Notes under the pieces: generated by a model
The model's database searches: none
Seen by the model: only the letters and a program-made list of their open reading frames with translations
Told to the model about the DNA's origin: nothing
In this document: positions 52,457 to 61,113 of the stretch, piece by piece
Position numbering within the stretch: position 1 is the first letter of the stretch
Layout of the letters: each line of letters starts with the position of its first letter
Assembly (NCBI GenBank): GCA_964516135.1
Contig: CAZEWN010000012.1
Coordinates: forward strand, 1-64,000
Length of the DNA: 64,000 bases
Origin: 34-65-8 sp964516135
GTDB taxonomy: Bacteria; Pseudomonadota; Alphaproteobacteria; Sphingomonadales; Sphingomonadaceae
Direction of reading: 5' to 3'
Translations under genes and position numbers: made by a program

Positions 52457-53556
52457 GCGAGGCGGACCCGACGCTCTCACAGGACGAAGCCTTCGCGCGC
52501 ATTCGGCTGCTGCGTTCGCCCAATGTCGGCCCGGTCACTTACGCGCACCTGCTCCAGCGGTTCGGCAATGCGATCGCGGCGCTGGAGGCGCTGCCCGATA
52601 TCGTGCGGAGGGGCGGGCGGGCCTACCAGCCCGTGGCAGCCGAAAAGGTAGAGGCGGAGGTCATGACTGTGCGCGCCGCCGGGGCGCGCTACCTGTTCCA
52701 CGACCAGCCCGGTTATCCGGCCTTGCTGCGCGAGCTCGAAAGCGCGCCGCCGATCCTGACCTTTCGCGGCGACCTGTCGCTGATGGGGCGACCTTGCGTC
52801 GCGATGGTCGGCGCGCGCAACGCCAGCGCCGCTGCGGTGAAGCTGGCGCGCGAATTTGCCGCGGGGCTGGCGGGGGAGGGCTATACCGTCGTTTCCGGGC
52901 TGGCGCGCGGCATCGACGGCGCGGCGCATGATGGCGCGCTCCCGGCCACCATCGGCGTGATCGCGAGCGGGATCGACATCGCCTATCCGCCGCAGCACGC
53001 CAAGTTGCAGGAGCGGATTGCCACCGAGGGCCTGCTCATCGCCGAACAGCCGCCCGGCACCGAGCCGCGCGGCAGCCACTTTCCCAGTCGCAACCGCATC
53101 ATCGCTGGCCTCGCGGCGGGAACGCTGGTGGTGGAGGCCGCGCCGAAGTCCGGCTCGCTGATCACCGCGCGGCTGGCGGCGGAAGCGGGGCGCGAGGTCA
53201 TGGCGATCCCCGGCAGCCCGCTCGACGCGCGCAGCCAGGGCTGCAACCACCTGATCCGCGAAGGCGCGGTGCTGGTCCAGTCGCCCGAGGACGTGGTCGA
53301 GCTGCTGAGCGGCTTCGACGGCACCCCGCGCTCGACCTTCCGCGAACCGCTGCCGCCGGGCTGGGATGCGGGCGAGGACTTCGCTGACGCCGAACCCGCC
53401 GACATCGCCGGGTTACTGACCAGCGCGCCGGTGGCGGTGGACGAACTTATCCGCCAGTCAGGCGCGGGTGCGGCGGCGGTGCAGATGGCGCTGCTGGAAC
53501 TGGAACTGGGCGGGCGGCTGGAGCGGCACGCGGGGGGGCGGGTGAGTCTTTGCTAA
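52453..53556 (+). CDS. dprA: DNA processing protein DprA
   Basis: 367-aa Rossmann-fold protein that protects incoming single-strand DNA and loads RecA in natural transformation. The N-terminal part is SAM-like, the core has ARNASAAAVKLAREFAAGL, VVSGLARGIDGAAHDGAL and FPSRNRIIAGLA, and the C-terminus is a small winged helix. GTG 52453 overlaps the plsY stop by 4 nt; the long upstream frame (from 52096) lies inside plsY and is rejected. Confidence 0.95.
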   Translation: MSEADPTLSQDEAFARIRLLRSPNVGPVTYAHLLQRFGNAIAALEALPDIVRRGGRAYQPVAAEKVEAEVMTVRAAGARYLFHDQPGYPALLRELESAPPILTFRGDLSLMGRPCVAMVGARNASAAAVKLAREFAAGLAGEGYTVVSGLARGIDGAAHDGALPATIGVIASGIDIAYPPQHAKLQERIATEGLLIAEQPPGTEPRGSHFPSRNRIIAGLAAGTLVVEAAPKSGSLITARLAAEAGREVMAIPGSPLDARSQGCNHLIREGAVLVQSPEDVVELLSGFDGTPRSTFREPLPPGWDAGEDFADAEPADIAGLLTSAPVAVDELIRQSGAGAAAVQMALLELELGGRLERHAGGRVSLC

Positions 53557-53570
53557 TAATCCCCACACTT

Positions 53571-53601
53571 CGTCACCCCGGCCTTGAGCCGGGGCCCAGC
53601 T
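53571..53601 (+). repeat. Left REP unit of the GIY-YIG cassette
   Basis: 31-nt unit around the palindrome CCCCGGCCTTGAGCCGGGG. Its reverse complement is found without mismatch at 54011-54041. It ends 18 nt before the nuclease ATG. Confidence 0.9.
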
Positions 53602-53619
53602 CCCTTCTGCGCTGAAGCA

Positions 53620-53922
53620 ATGGACAGTGAACAGCACGGCGGCTGGGTCTACATCATGGCCAACCGCTATCGCGGGACGATGTACGTCGGCGTCACCGCT
53701 GACCTTGCTGCCCGTATCCATCAGCACCGTATCGGGCGCGGCTCACAATTTTGCTCCGAGCACGGACTGACGCGCCTGGTCTGGGCCGAGTTCACCGAAC
53801 CGATCGACGCCGCGATCGCCCATGAAAAGCGGCTCAAACGCTGGCGGCGCCAGTGGAAATTCGAGCTGATCGAAAAGGGCAATCCCGACTGGCTCGATCT
53901 GTTCGATCAACTGGCAGGCTAG
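53620..53922 (+). CDS. GIY-YIG family endonuclease
   Basis: 100-aa protein consisting only of a GIY-YIG domain. Catalytic positions look intact: Y11 in WVYIM, Y22 in MYVGV, R32 in AARIHQHR, E69 in AIAHEKRLKRW, and a late Asn in GNPDWLDLF. Small UvrC-like proteins of this kind are common in alphaproteobacteria; their role is unclear. ATG 53620 is chosen because the sequence before it is the repeat arm. It lies alone between dprA and topA, inside inverted repeats. Confidence 0.92.
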   Translation: MDSEQHGGWVYIMANRYRGTMYVGVTADLAARIHQHRIGRGSQFCSEHGLTRLVWAEFTEPIDAAIAHEKRLKRWRRQWKFELIEKGNPDWLDLFDQLAG

Positions 53923-53935
53923 CCGTCCCTTCAAC

Positions 53936-53966
53936 GTCAGCCCGGACTTGATCCGGGCCGAGGCTG
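53936..53966 (+). repeat. Related REP unit after the GIY-YIG gene
   Basis: CGTCAGCCCGGACTTGATCC and the bases after it form a diverged member of the same repeat family as the flanking 31-nt units, with the same palindromic layout. Confidence 0.65.
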
Positions 53967-54010
53967 GTTATGAGATTGTGCGCGAGGCTTGCGACCTTGC
54001 GCCAAAGAAA

Positions 54011-54041
54011 AGCTGGGCCCCGGCTCAAGGCCGGGGTGACG
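54011..54041 (-). repeat. Right REP unit of the GIY-YIG cassette
   Basis: Exact reverse complement of 53571-53601, 108 nt before topA. Confidence 0.9.
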
Positions 54042-54148
54042 AGATAGCGGTGGGGTGACGGGGCTGAGGGTTTGGGGTTGACCTTTGCTTTCGACCCCAG
54101 CCACCCTCGCGCGTACACGTATACGCGTAGGGACAACCTGAAACTCAC

Positions 54149-56713
54149 ATGCAACTCGTCATCGTAGAATCGCCCGCCAAGGCGAAGACCATCGAGCAAT
54201 ACCTGGGCAAGGACTTCAAGGTTCTCGCCAGTTATGGCCACGTCCGCGACCTGCCGCCCAAGGATGGCAGCGTGCGCCCGGACGAGGATTTCGCGATGGA
54301 CTGGGAACTCTATCGCGACAAGCAGAGCCGCTTCAAGGAAATCGCCGACGCGGCGAAGAAGGCCGACCGGCTCGTCCTCGCCACCGACCCCGACCGGGAG
54401 GGCGAGGCGATTTCGTGGCACGTGCGCGAGCTCCTGGCCAAGCGCAAGGCGTTGCCCGCCAAGGTCGACCGGGTCACCTTCAACGCGATCACCAAGCCCG
54501 CCGTGACCGAGGCGATGACGCGCCCGCGCGAGCTCGACCAGCCGCTGATCGACGCCTATCTCGCCCGCCGCGCGCTCGACTATCTCTACGGCTTCACCCT
54601 GTCGCCGGTGCTATGGCGGCGCCTGCCGGGGGCCAAGAGCGCGGGGCGCGTGCAATCGGTCGCGCTGCGCCTGATCGTCGACCGCGAGCGCGAGATCGAG
54701 GCATTCCGGGCGGACGAGTATTGGTCGGTCGTCGCCCGGCTGGAGCATGACGGGACCGAGTTCGACGCGCGGCTGGTCAAGTTCGATGGGCAAAAACTCG
54801 ACAAGCTGACGCTCGGCAACGAAGGCAGCGCGCTCGCCGCCAAGGCCGCGGTCGAGGCGGGGCGCTTCACGGTCGAGGAGGTCGAGACCAAGCCCTTCGC
54901 CCGCAACCCTGCGCCTCCCTTCACTACCTCGACGCTGCAACAGGAAGCGGCGCGCAAGCTCGGCTTCTCCGCCAGCCACACGATGCGGCTGGCGCAGTCG
55001 CTCTATGAGGCGGGCGCGATCACCTATATGCGGACCGACGGGGTGCAGATGGACGGCAGCGCGATCAGCGCCTGCCGCAAGGCGGTTGCCGATCGCTACG
55101 ACGCCAATTTCCTGCCCGAAAAACCGCGCATCTACCAGACCAAGGCCAAGAACGCGCAGGAAGCGCACGAGGCGATCCGCCCGACCGACTTCACCCGCGA
55201 CCGGGCGGGTTCGGGCGACGAGGGGCGCCTCTACGAGCTGATCTTCAAGCGCGCGATGGCGAGCCAGATGGCCGCCGCCAGCCTCGAACGCACCAGCGTG
55301 ACCCTGCGCGACGCGACCGGCCAGCACGAACTGAGGGCGACCGGCCAGGTGGTGAAATTCCCTGGCTTCCTGGCGGTTTATCAGGAGGGTTTCGACGATC
55401 GCGACGACGATGAGGACGGTCTCCTCCCGCTGCTGCGCAAGGGTGACAGCCCGGCGAAAAAGGGTGTCACGGCGAACCAACACTTCACCCAGCCGCCGCC
55501 GCGTTTCTCCGAGGCGAGCCTGGTCAAGCGGCTCGAGGAACTCGGCATCGGCCGCCCCTCCACCTACGCCTCGACGATCCAGACCCTGCGCGACCGCGCT
55601 TACGTGCGGATGGAGAAAAACCGTTTCTTTGCAGAGGAATCGGGCCGACTGTTGACGGCGTTTCTCGAGCGGTTCTTCGAGCGCTACGTCGCGTTCGAAT
55701 TCACTGCCGGGATGGAGGACGAGCTCGATACCGTTTCCGACGGGCGCGAGGATTGGAAGGAACTGCTCGCCGCTTTCTGGCGCGATTTCAAGCCCAAGAC
55801 CGAGGAGGTGATGGAGCGCAAGCCATCCGAAGTGACCGAGGCGCTCGACGAATTCCTGTCCGACTACCTGTTCCCGCCGACCGAGGACGGGACCGACCCG
55901 CGCCGCTGCCCGATGTGCGAGGCGGAAGGGCGCAGCGGTGGCCGCCTGGCCCTGCGCGGCGGTAAGTACGGCGCCTTCGTCGCCTGCGCCAACTATCCGG
56001 AATGCAAGTACACCCGCCGCTTCGCCCAACCGGGCGGCGATGTTGATGGCGGCGGCGAGGATGGCGTGATCGGCCAGCACCCCGAAACCGCGCAGGACAT
56101 CAGCCGCAAGACGGGCCGCTTCGGCCCTTACATCGAGATGGGCGAAGGCAAGGAAGCGAAGCGCGCCAGCATCCCCAAGGATCTCGACGACTTCGATCTG
56201 GACTGGGCGGTCAAGCTGCTCGACCTGCCGCGCATCGTCGGGGCGCATCCCGAAACCGCGCTGGAAATCGAAGCGAATATCGGGCGTTACGGGCCATACC
56301 TGCGGCACGACGGTAAGTACGCTAAGCTCTCCAATACCCGCGAGGTGTTCGAGGTGGGCATGAACGCGGCCGTTACGCTGCTGGCCGAGGCGGCGAACCG
56401 CAAGGGCGGCACGCGCGGCAAGGCGGAGCCGATCAAGGCATTGGGAGTCCATCCCACCAGCGGCGGCGAGATCAAGGTCATGCCCGGCCGCTACGGCCCC
56501 TACGTCACCGACGGCACCACCAACGCCACCCTGCCGCGCGACGTGAAGCCCGAGGACGTGACCGAGGCCCAGGCGATCGAACTGATCGACGCCCGCGCCG
56601 CCAAGGGGCCGCCCGCGAAGAAAGGCCGCAAGAAAGCCCCGGCGAAGAAGGCTGCGGCAAAGAAAGCGCCAGTCAAGAAAAAGGCTGCTCCGAAGAAGGC
56701 GAAGGCAAGCTGA
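54149..56713 (+). CDS. topA: DNA topoisomerase I
   Basis: 854-aa type IA topoisomerase that relaxes negative supercoils. The TOPRIM domain starts MQLVIVESPAKAKTIEQYLG and has the acidic ATDPDREGEAISWH. The active-site tyrosine is in AITYMRTDGVQMDG. One C4 zinc finger (CPMC ... CANYPEC) and repeated GRYGPY-type modules follow. The C-terminus is a long Lys/Ala tail (KKAAAKKAPVKKKAAPKKAK), a DNA-binding extension also seen on Ku in this window. The stop overlaps the next gene (TGATG). Confidence 0.97.
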   Translation: MQLVIVESPAKAKTIEQYLGKDFKVLASYGHVRDLPPKDGSVRPDEDFAMDWELYRDKQSRFKEIADAAKKADRLVLATDPDREGEAISWHVRELLAKRKALPAKVDRVTFNAITKPAVTEAMTRPRELDQPLIDAYLARRALDYLYGFTLSPVLWRRLPGAKSAGRVQSVALRLIVDREREIEAFRADEYWSVVARLEHDGTEFDARLVKFDGQKLDKLTLGNEGSALAAKAAVEAGRFTVEEVETKPFARNPAPPFTTSTLQQEAARKLGFSASHTMRLAQSLYEAGAITYMRTDGVQMDGSAISACRKAVADRYDANFLPEKPRIYQTKAKNAQEAHEAIRPTDFTRDRAGSGDEGRLYELIFKRAMASQMAAASLERTSVTLRDATGQHELRATGQVVKFPGFLAVYQEGFDDRDDDEDGLLPLLRKGDSPAKKGVTANQHFTQPPPRFSEASLVKRLEELGIGRPSTYASTIQTLRDRAYVRMEKNRFFAEESGRLLTAFLERFFERYVAFEFTAGMEDELDTVSDGREDWKELLAAFWRDFKPKTEEVMERKPSEVTEALDEFLSDYLFPPTEDGTDPRRCPMCEAEGRSGGRLALRGGKYGAFVACANYPECKYTRRFAQPGGDVDGGGEDGVIGQHPETAQDISRKTGRFGPYIEMGEGKEAKRASIPKDLDDFDLDWAVKLLDLPRIVGAHPETALEIEANIGRYGPYLRHDGKYAKLSNTREVFEVGMNAAVTLLAEAANRKGGTRGKAEPIKALGVHPTSGGEIKVMPGRYGPYVTDGTTNATLPRDVKPEDVTEAQAIELIDARAAKGPPAKKGRKKAPAKKAAAKKAPVKKKAAPKKAKAS

Positions 56714-56895
56714 TGGCGAAGGAATTTTTCGAACGGCACAAGCAGCCGTGGAAATCGGACGAGGCCGGGCAACTCCGCATGCTGGCAGGCAAGGGCAAGG
56801 GACTCAAGGAGATAGCCAAGGCTATCGGTCGCAGCGAGGAATCGACCAAGGACTTCGCCAAGAAGAACGGCATCGAGATCGCGAAGAAGCGGTGA
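56713..56895 (+). CDS. Small basic protein coupled to topA
   Basis: 60-aa basic protein of unknown function. The stretch GKGLKEIAKAIGRSEESTKD looks like a helix-turn-helix of the kind used for DNA recognition, and the ends are lysine-rich. Its ATG overlaps the topA stop by 1 nt (TGATG), so it is probably translated by re-initiation. Codon use matches its neighbours. I do not recognise a named family. Confidence 0.7.
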   Translation: MAKEFFERHKQPWKSDEAGQLRMLAGKGKGLKEIAKAIGRSEESTKDFAKKNGIEIAKKR

Positions 56896-56905
56896 GCTGG
56901 TGGAC

Positions 56906-56933
56906 AGCGATCCCAGCGTTCGCTGGGATGACG
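56906..56933. repeat. REP-like palindrome, third copy
   Basis: AGCGATCCCAGCGTTCGCTG and following bases form a palindrome almost identical to the unit at 23656-23687. It lies in the 39-nt gap between the small coupled gene and convergent era, where it may act as the 3' end for both. Confidence 0.8.
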
Positions 56934-56934
56934 C

Positions 56935-57840
56935 TCACCGCACCCAGTCCAGCCCGATTTCCTCGAAAATCTCCTTGTCCTCCGACCAGTTCTCGCTGAC
57001 CTTCACGTGCAGGAACAGGTGGACCTTGCGCCCGAGCATTTCGCTCAGTTCCTTGCGCGCCGCCTCGCCGATGGCCTTGATCCTGCTGCCGCCCTTGCCC
57101 AGCACGATGGCCCGCTGGTTGTCGCGGGCGACGACGATCTGCTGGTGGATCTCGACGCTGCCGTCCTTGCGCTCGATATACTTCTCCGGCCGCACGGCGC
57201 TGTCGTAAGGCAATTCCTCGTGGAGTTGGCGGTAGAGCTGCTCGCGCGTCACTTCGGCGGCGAGCAGGCGTTCGCTGGCGTCTGAAACCTGGTCTTCCGG
57301 ATAGTGCCAATCGCCCGCGGGCATCAGTGCGGCCAGCGCGTCCTTCAGCTCGGGCACGCCGTCGCCCGTTAGCGCGGACACGAAGAACACCTCGGCAAAA
57401 TTCACCTTCTCGCCCAGTTCCTGCGCCAAGGCCAGCAGCGGCTCCTTTTTCGCGACGTCGACCTTGTTGAGCACCAGGATCTTGCGCTCCGGCCGCTTGG
57501 CCAATGCTTCGAGCAGCGGCTCCAACTCGTGTCGGCGCTGCTTGACTGGATCGACGATCAGCAGGACCGCATCAGCCGCCTCCGCGCCTTCCCATGCCGC
57601 GCTGACCATCGCCCGGTCGAGCCGCCGTTTGGGCGCGAAAATGCCTGGCGTATCGACCAGGATCATCTGCGTAGGGCCATTGAGCGCAATTCCCAGCATC
57701 CGCGCACGCGTGGTCTGCGCTTTGGCGCTGGTAATCGCGACTTTCTGGCCGACGAGCTGGTTGACCAGCGTGGATTTGCCCGCATTGGGCGCGCCGATCA
57801 CGGCGACAAGGCCACATTTGGTTCCGTTATCCTGGCTCAC
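56935..57840 (-). CDS. era: GTPase Era
   Basis: 301-aa GTPase required for 16S rRNA maturation and 30S assembly. The G1 loop is GAPNAGKSTLVNQLVG, G3 is VDTPGIFAPKRRLD, G4 is LNKVDVAK, and the C-terminal KH domain contains VLGKGGSRIKAIGEAARKEL. GTG 57840 overlaps the rnc stop (GTGA). Third gene of the lepB-rnc-era operon. Confidence 0.97.
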   Translation of the reverse strand: MSQDNGTKCGLVAVIGAPNAGKSTLVNQLVGQKVAITSAKAQTTRARMLGIALNGPTQMILVDTPGIFAPKRRLDRAMVSAAWEGAEAADAVLLIVDPVKQRRHELEPLLEALAKRPERKILVLNKVDVAKKEPLLALAQELGEKVNFAEVFFVSALTGDGVPELKDALAALMPAGDWHYPEDQVSDASERLLAAEVTREQLYRQLHEELPYDSAVRPEKYIERKDGSVEIHQQIVVARDNQRAIVLGKGGSRIKAIGEAARKELSEMLGRKVHLFLHVKVSENWSEDKEIFEEIGLDWVR

Positions 57841-58508
57841 CCGTGTCGCTCCATGAAAATGCGCGCCGCTTCCGTCTCGGCTTCCTGCTTGCTCGATGCG
57901 GTCGCTTCAGCTTCCCCAACCTTACGCACGGTCACGCGCACGGTGAAGCGCGCGCGGTGATCGGGGCCAGACCGGTCGACCAGTTCGTATTGCGGTGCGC
58001 CGCGCTGGTTTCCCGCGGCCCATTCCTGCAACGCGCTCTTGGGATGTTTTGCCCTGCCGGCGTGACCTTCCACCGCTTCATGCCAGAATCGGCGGACCAG
58101 CATGCGCGCGCTTTCAAAACCGGCCTCGCGATACTGGGCGCCGAGAAGCGACTCCATTACATCGCCCAGCACGTTGTCGCTGTCGCCCGCGCCATCGTCG
58201 CGCGCCTGCTTGCCCAGGCGTATATGGTCCTGGACGCCAAGCGCGCGGGCCACGCGCGCGCAGGCGGTCTTGGAAACGAGCGCATTGAGCCGCTGCGCGA
58301 GCTTGCCTTCGTCGTCGCTTCCCCGCCCGTGCAGCCAGTCGGCTATGGACAGGCCGAGCACCCGGTCGCCCAGGAATTCGAGCCGGTTATAGTTGAACGT
58401 TTCGCCGGTGCTGCCATGCGTCAGCGCCTCGATCCACGCCGCGTCGTCCACCACCGAGAAGCCATGCGTTGCCAGCCAGGCGCGGGTCACGGGCTCGAGC
58501 GTGCTCAT
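57837..58508 (-). CDS. rnc: Ribonuclease III
   Basis: 223-aa double-strand RNase for rRNA and mRNA processing. The catalytic signature is RLEFLGDRVLGLSIADWL; a second acidic site is NVLGDVMESLLGA. The C-terminal double-stranded RNA-binding domain ends with EAEATASSKQEAETEAARIF. ATG 58508 overlaps the lepB stop (ATGA), fixing the start over the longer frame from 58556. Confidence 0.96.
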   Translation of the reverse strand: MSTLEPVTRAWLATHGFSVVDDAAWIEALTHGSTGETFNYNRLEFLGDRVLGLSIADWLHGRGSDDEGKLAQRLNALVSKTACARVARALGVQDHIRLGKQARDDGAGDSDNVLGDVMESLLGAQYREAGFESARMLVRRFWHEAVEGHAGRAKHPKSALQEWAAGNQRGAPQYELVDRSGPDHRARFTVRVTVRKVGEAEATASSKQEAETEAARIFMERHG

Positions 58509-59392
58509 AGGCCATCCCCAATACGTTGCCAGCGCGCCGCGGTGAACCAAGTCCACGGTTTAGCCCATTCGGCGCCGCCGTCGGTCGACCACATCAGCCC
58601 GCTGGCGCGCCCGACAAGGTTCGCCTGCGGCACCCAGCCCACGCCCCGGCGCGGCTCGGCCGGGAAGCGGCTGTCCTGTGAATTGTCACGATTGTCGCCC
58701 ATCACGAACAGCATGCCATCGGGTACGACTTTCGGTCCCCAGTTGTCCTGCGGCATAGGGCCGAAATCGAGCACGTCATAGCTGCGCCCGCCCGGCAGCG
58801 TTTCGCGGTATCTGGCATAACGGCACTGACGCCCCCCGGCGGGCGAGGCCTCCTCGATCCCGCCCCAGGCGCATGGCGCGGTCCGCCGCGCGGCGCGGGC
58901 CGCGGCAATCAGGTTTGGATCGACCGGTTGCACGAAATCGGCGATCCGCTGCTTCGGCACCGCGGCGCCGTTCAGCACGAAAACCCCGCCGCGCATCTCC
59001 ACGGTATCACCGGGCAGCCCCATGGCGCGCTTGATGTAATCGGACCCGTCGACCGGATGCTTGAAGATCACCACGTCGCCCCGTTCAGGCTGGTCGGCCA
59101 ACACCCGCCCCGGAACCAGCGGAGCGCCGAACGGAAAGGAGTGGCGGCTATAGCCATAGGGCCACTTCGCCGCGACCAGGTAGTCGCCAATCATCAGCCG
59201 CGGCAGCATCGATTCGCTGGGGATCGAGAATGGCGAGAACAGAAACACGCGAAAGGCCAGCGCTGCGAGCGCCAGCTTCGCCACGAACCATGCGAAGTCC
59301 CCCCATGATTCACCCGCGCGCGGAGCAGCTTGTGCGGGAGAACCTTCGGCGGGATTGGCGCTCGCATCGCTCACGCCGGGCGACCGCCGCAC
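58505..59392 (-). CDS. lepB: Signal peptidase I
   Basis: 295-aa inner-membrane serine protease that removes Sec and Tat signal peptides. A hydrophobic anchor (AWFVAKLALAALAFRVFLF) is followed by the catalytic Ser in IPSESMLPR, the catalytic Lys in SDYIKRAMGLPGD, and the box MGDNRDNSQDSR. GTG 59392 is the longest start; GTG 59374 (VSDASANPAEG) is an equally possible one. First gene of lepB-rnc-era, all joined by 4-nt overlaps. Confidence 0.95.
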   Translation of the reverse strand: MRRSPGVSDASANPAEGSPAQAAPRAGESWGDFAWFVAKLALAALAFRVFLFSPFSIPSESMLPRLMIGDYLVAAKWPYGYSRHSFPFGAPLVPGRVLADQPERGDVVIFKHPVDGSDYIKRAMGLPGDTVEMRGGVFVLNGAAVPKQRIADFVQPVDPNLIAAARAARRTAPCAWGGIEEASPAGGRQCRYARYRETLPGGRSYDVLDFGPMPQDNWGPKVVPDGMLFVMGDNRDNSQDSRFPAEPRRGVGWVPQANLVGRASGLMWSTDGGAEWAKPWTWFTAARWQRIGDGL

Positions 59393-59571
59393 CCGTCACG
59401 CTCGATCAGGTGTGAAAAACCGGGCGCCACCTCGGCAAGGTCGCACATCGACGTGACTTTCGCATTTCCGTGCCGCGGCGCGGTGAATAGCATTGCAGCA
59501 ACGGGCAGGGGGTTCAAAACCATCGCGCGAACCCCTAGTCCGCCGCTGTTGCCGTAGGAAAGGATTTTCGC

Positions 59572-61113
59572 GTGAACGATGCCGCCCGCCAGATCTGGGA
59601 AGCGATCGAATCCCACCCCCAAGCGACGCTGGAACAGCTGTTCGCCGCCGACGAGGCGCGGGTCGGCAAACTCGCCACGCGGCTTGACTGGGGAACGGAT
59701 GACGATGCCGGCGGTGTGCTGTTCGACTGGTCCAAAACCCACCTCGACGACACCTTGCTGAGCCGCTTCGAGGAACTGGCGGAGGCAGCGGGGTTCACCG
59801 CCCGTCGTGCCGCGCTGCTGGGCGGCGAACGGGTCAATGTGACCGAAGGCCGCGCGGCCGAACACACCGCGCAGCGCGGGATCGGCGCCGATGCCGCGGT
59901 TGAAGAAGCCGCCGCGCTTCATGCCCGCATGCGAATGCTGGTGGAAGCGATCCATGGCACCGATGAGGAGGGGGGGGCGCTGGGCCCGGTCAAGCACCTG
60001 ATTCATATCGGCATCGGCGGCAGCGCGCTGGGCCCGGCGATGGCGGTCGACGCGCTGACCCGCGATCTCGCCAAGGTCGACGTGCATGTGGTATCGAACA
60101 TCGACGGGCTGGCGCTGGAGCAGGCGTTTGCCGCGTGCGATCCCGCCACCACGCTGGTGGCGGTCGCTAGCAAGACCTTCACCACGATTGAAACGATGAC
60201 CAATGCCGCCAGCGCGCTTGCCTGGCTGGGGCAGAACGGGGTTGCCGATCCCTATGGCCGGGTCGTGGCATTGACCGCCAATCCCGACGCGGCAGTCGCC
60301 TGGGGCGTGGACGAGACGCGCGTGTTGCCGTTTCCCGAAAGCGTTGGCGGGCGTTATTCGCTTTGGTCGAGCATCGGCTTTCCAGTGGCGCTGGCGACGG
60401 GGTGGGACGATTTCGAGGCGATGCTGACGGGCGCGCGCGCGATGGACGAACATTTCCGTGATGCCGAGGGGCGCGCCAACCTGCCGCTGCGTGCCGCCTT
60501 CGCCGACCGGTACTATGCCCGTGTGCGCGGCTGCCAGACGCGCGCGGTTTTCGCCTATGACGAGCGGCTGGCGCTGCTGCCCGACTATCTCCAGCAGCTG
60601 GAAATGGAATCGAACGGCAAGCGCGTGACCGCCGACCAGCAACCGGTGGAAGAATTGACCGCCGCTGTGACCTGGGGCGGGGTCGGCACCGACGCGCAGC
60701 ATGCGGTGTTCCAGTTGCTGCACCAGGGTACGCACCTGATCCCGGTCGACTTCATCGCCTCGATCGCGCCGGGCGACATGCTCGATCCCGCGCATCACCG
60801 CATCCTCCTGACCAATTGCTTCGCGCAAGGGGCGGCGCTGATGAAAGGCGACGCGGGCAAGGACCCGGCGCGCAATTTCCCCGGCGACCGACCCAGCGCG
60901 ACGATGCTGGCCGACGATCTGGACGCAGCGACATTGGGCGCGCTGATCGCGTTTCACGAACACCGGGTGTTCGCCAATGCCGTGCTGATGGGCATCAACC
61001 CGTTCGACCAGTTCGGCGTGGAACTGGGCAAGACCATGGCCAAGGCAATCGAGGCGGGCGGGCAGAGCTTCGATGCCAGCACCGAGGCGCTGCTGGTGGC
61101 GGCGGGGCTCTAG
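59572..61113 (+). CDS. pgi: Glucose-6-phosphate isomerase
   Basis: 513-aa enzyme interconverting glucose-6-P and fructose-6-P. Phosphate-binding segment IGIGGSALGPAMAVDAL, the SKTFTTIETMTNA stretch and the C-terminal NPFDQFGVELGKTMAK are diagnostic. GTG 59572 has AGGAAAGGA upstream. The stop overlaps the ChrA gene by 4 nt (CTAG). It is transcribed away from lepB. Confidence 0.96.
   Translation: MNDAARQIWEAIESHPQATLEQLFAADEARVGKLATRLDWGTDDDAGGVLFDWSKTHLDDTLLSRFEELAEAAGFTARRAALLGGERVNVTEGRAAEHTAQRGIGADAAVEEAAALHARMRMLVEAIHGTDEEGGALGPVKHLIHIGIGGSALGPAMAVDALTRDLAKVDVHVVSNIDGLALEQAFAACDPATTLVAVASKTFTTIETMTNAASALAWLGQNGVADPYGRVVALTANPDAAVAWGVDETRVLPFPESVGGRYSLWSSIGFPVALATGWDDFEAMLTGARAMDEHFRDAEGRANLPLRAAFADRYYARVRGCQTRAVFAYDERLALLPDYLQQLEMESNGKRVTADQQPVEELTAAVTWGGVGTDAQHAVFQLLHQGTHLIPVDFIASIAPGDMLDPAHHRILLTNCFAQGAALMKGDAGKDPARNFPGDRPSATMLADDLDAATLGALIAFHEHRVFANAVLMGINPFDQFGVELGKTMAKAIEAGGQSFDASTEALLVAAGL

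Larger units (their letters stand above)
53571..54041 (+). mobile_element. Putative inverted-repeat cassette carrying a GIY-YIG gene
   Basis: The 471-nt unit is bounded by 31-nt perfect inverted repeats (53571-53601 and 54011-54041). It contains one small nuclease gene and, on its right side, a third related repeat unit (53936-53966). No transposase is present. In size and layout it resembles the GxxExxY cassette at 44112-44590, but the repeats are unrelated in sequence. Confidence 0.5.
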
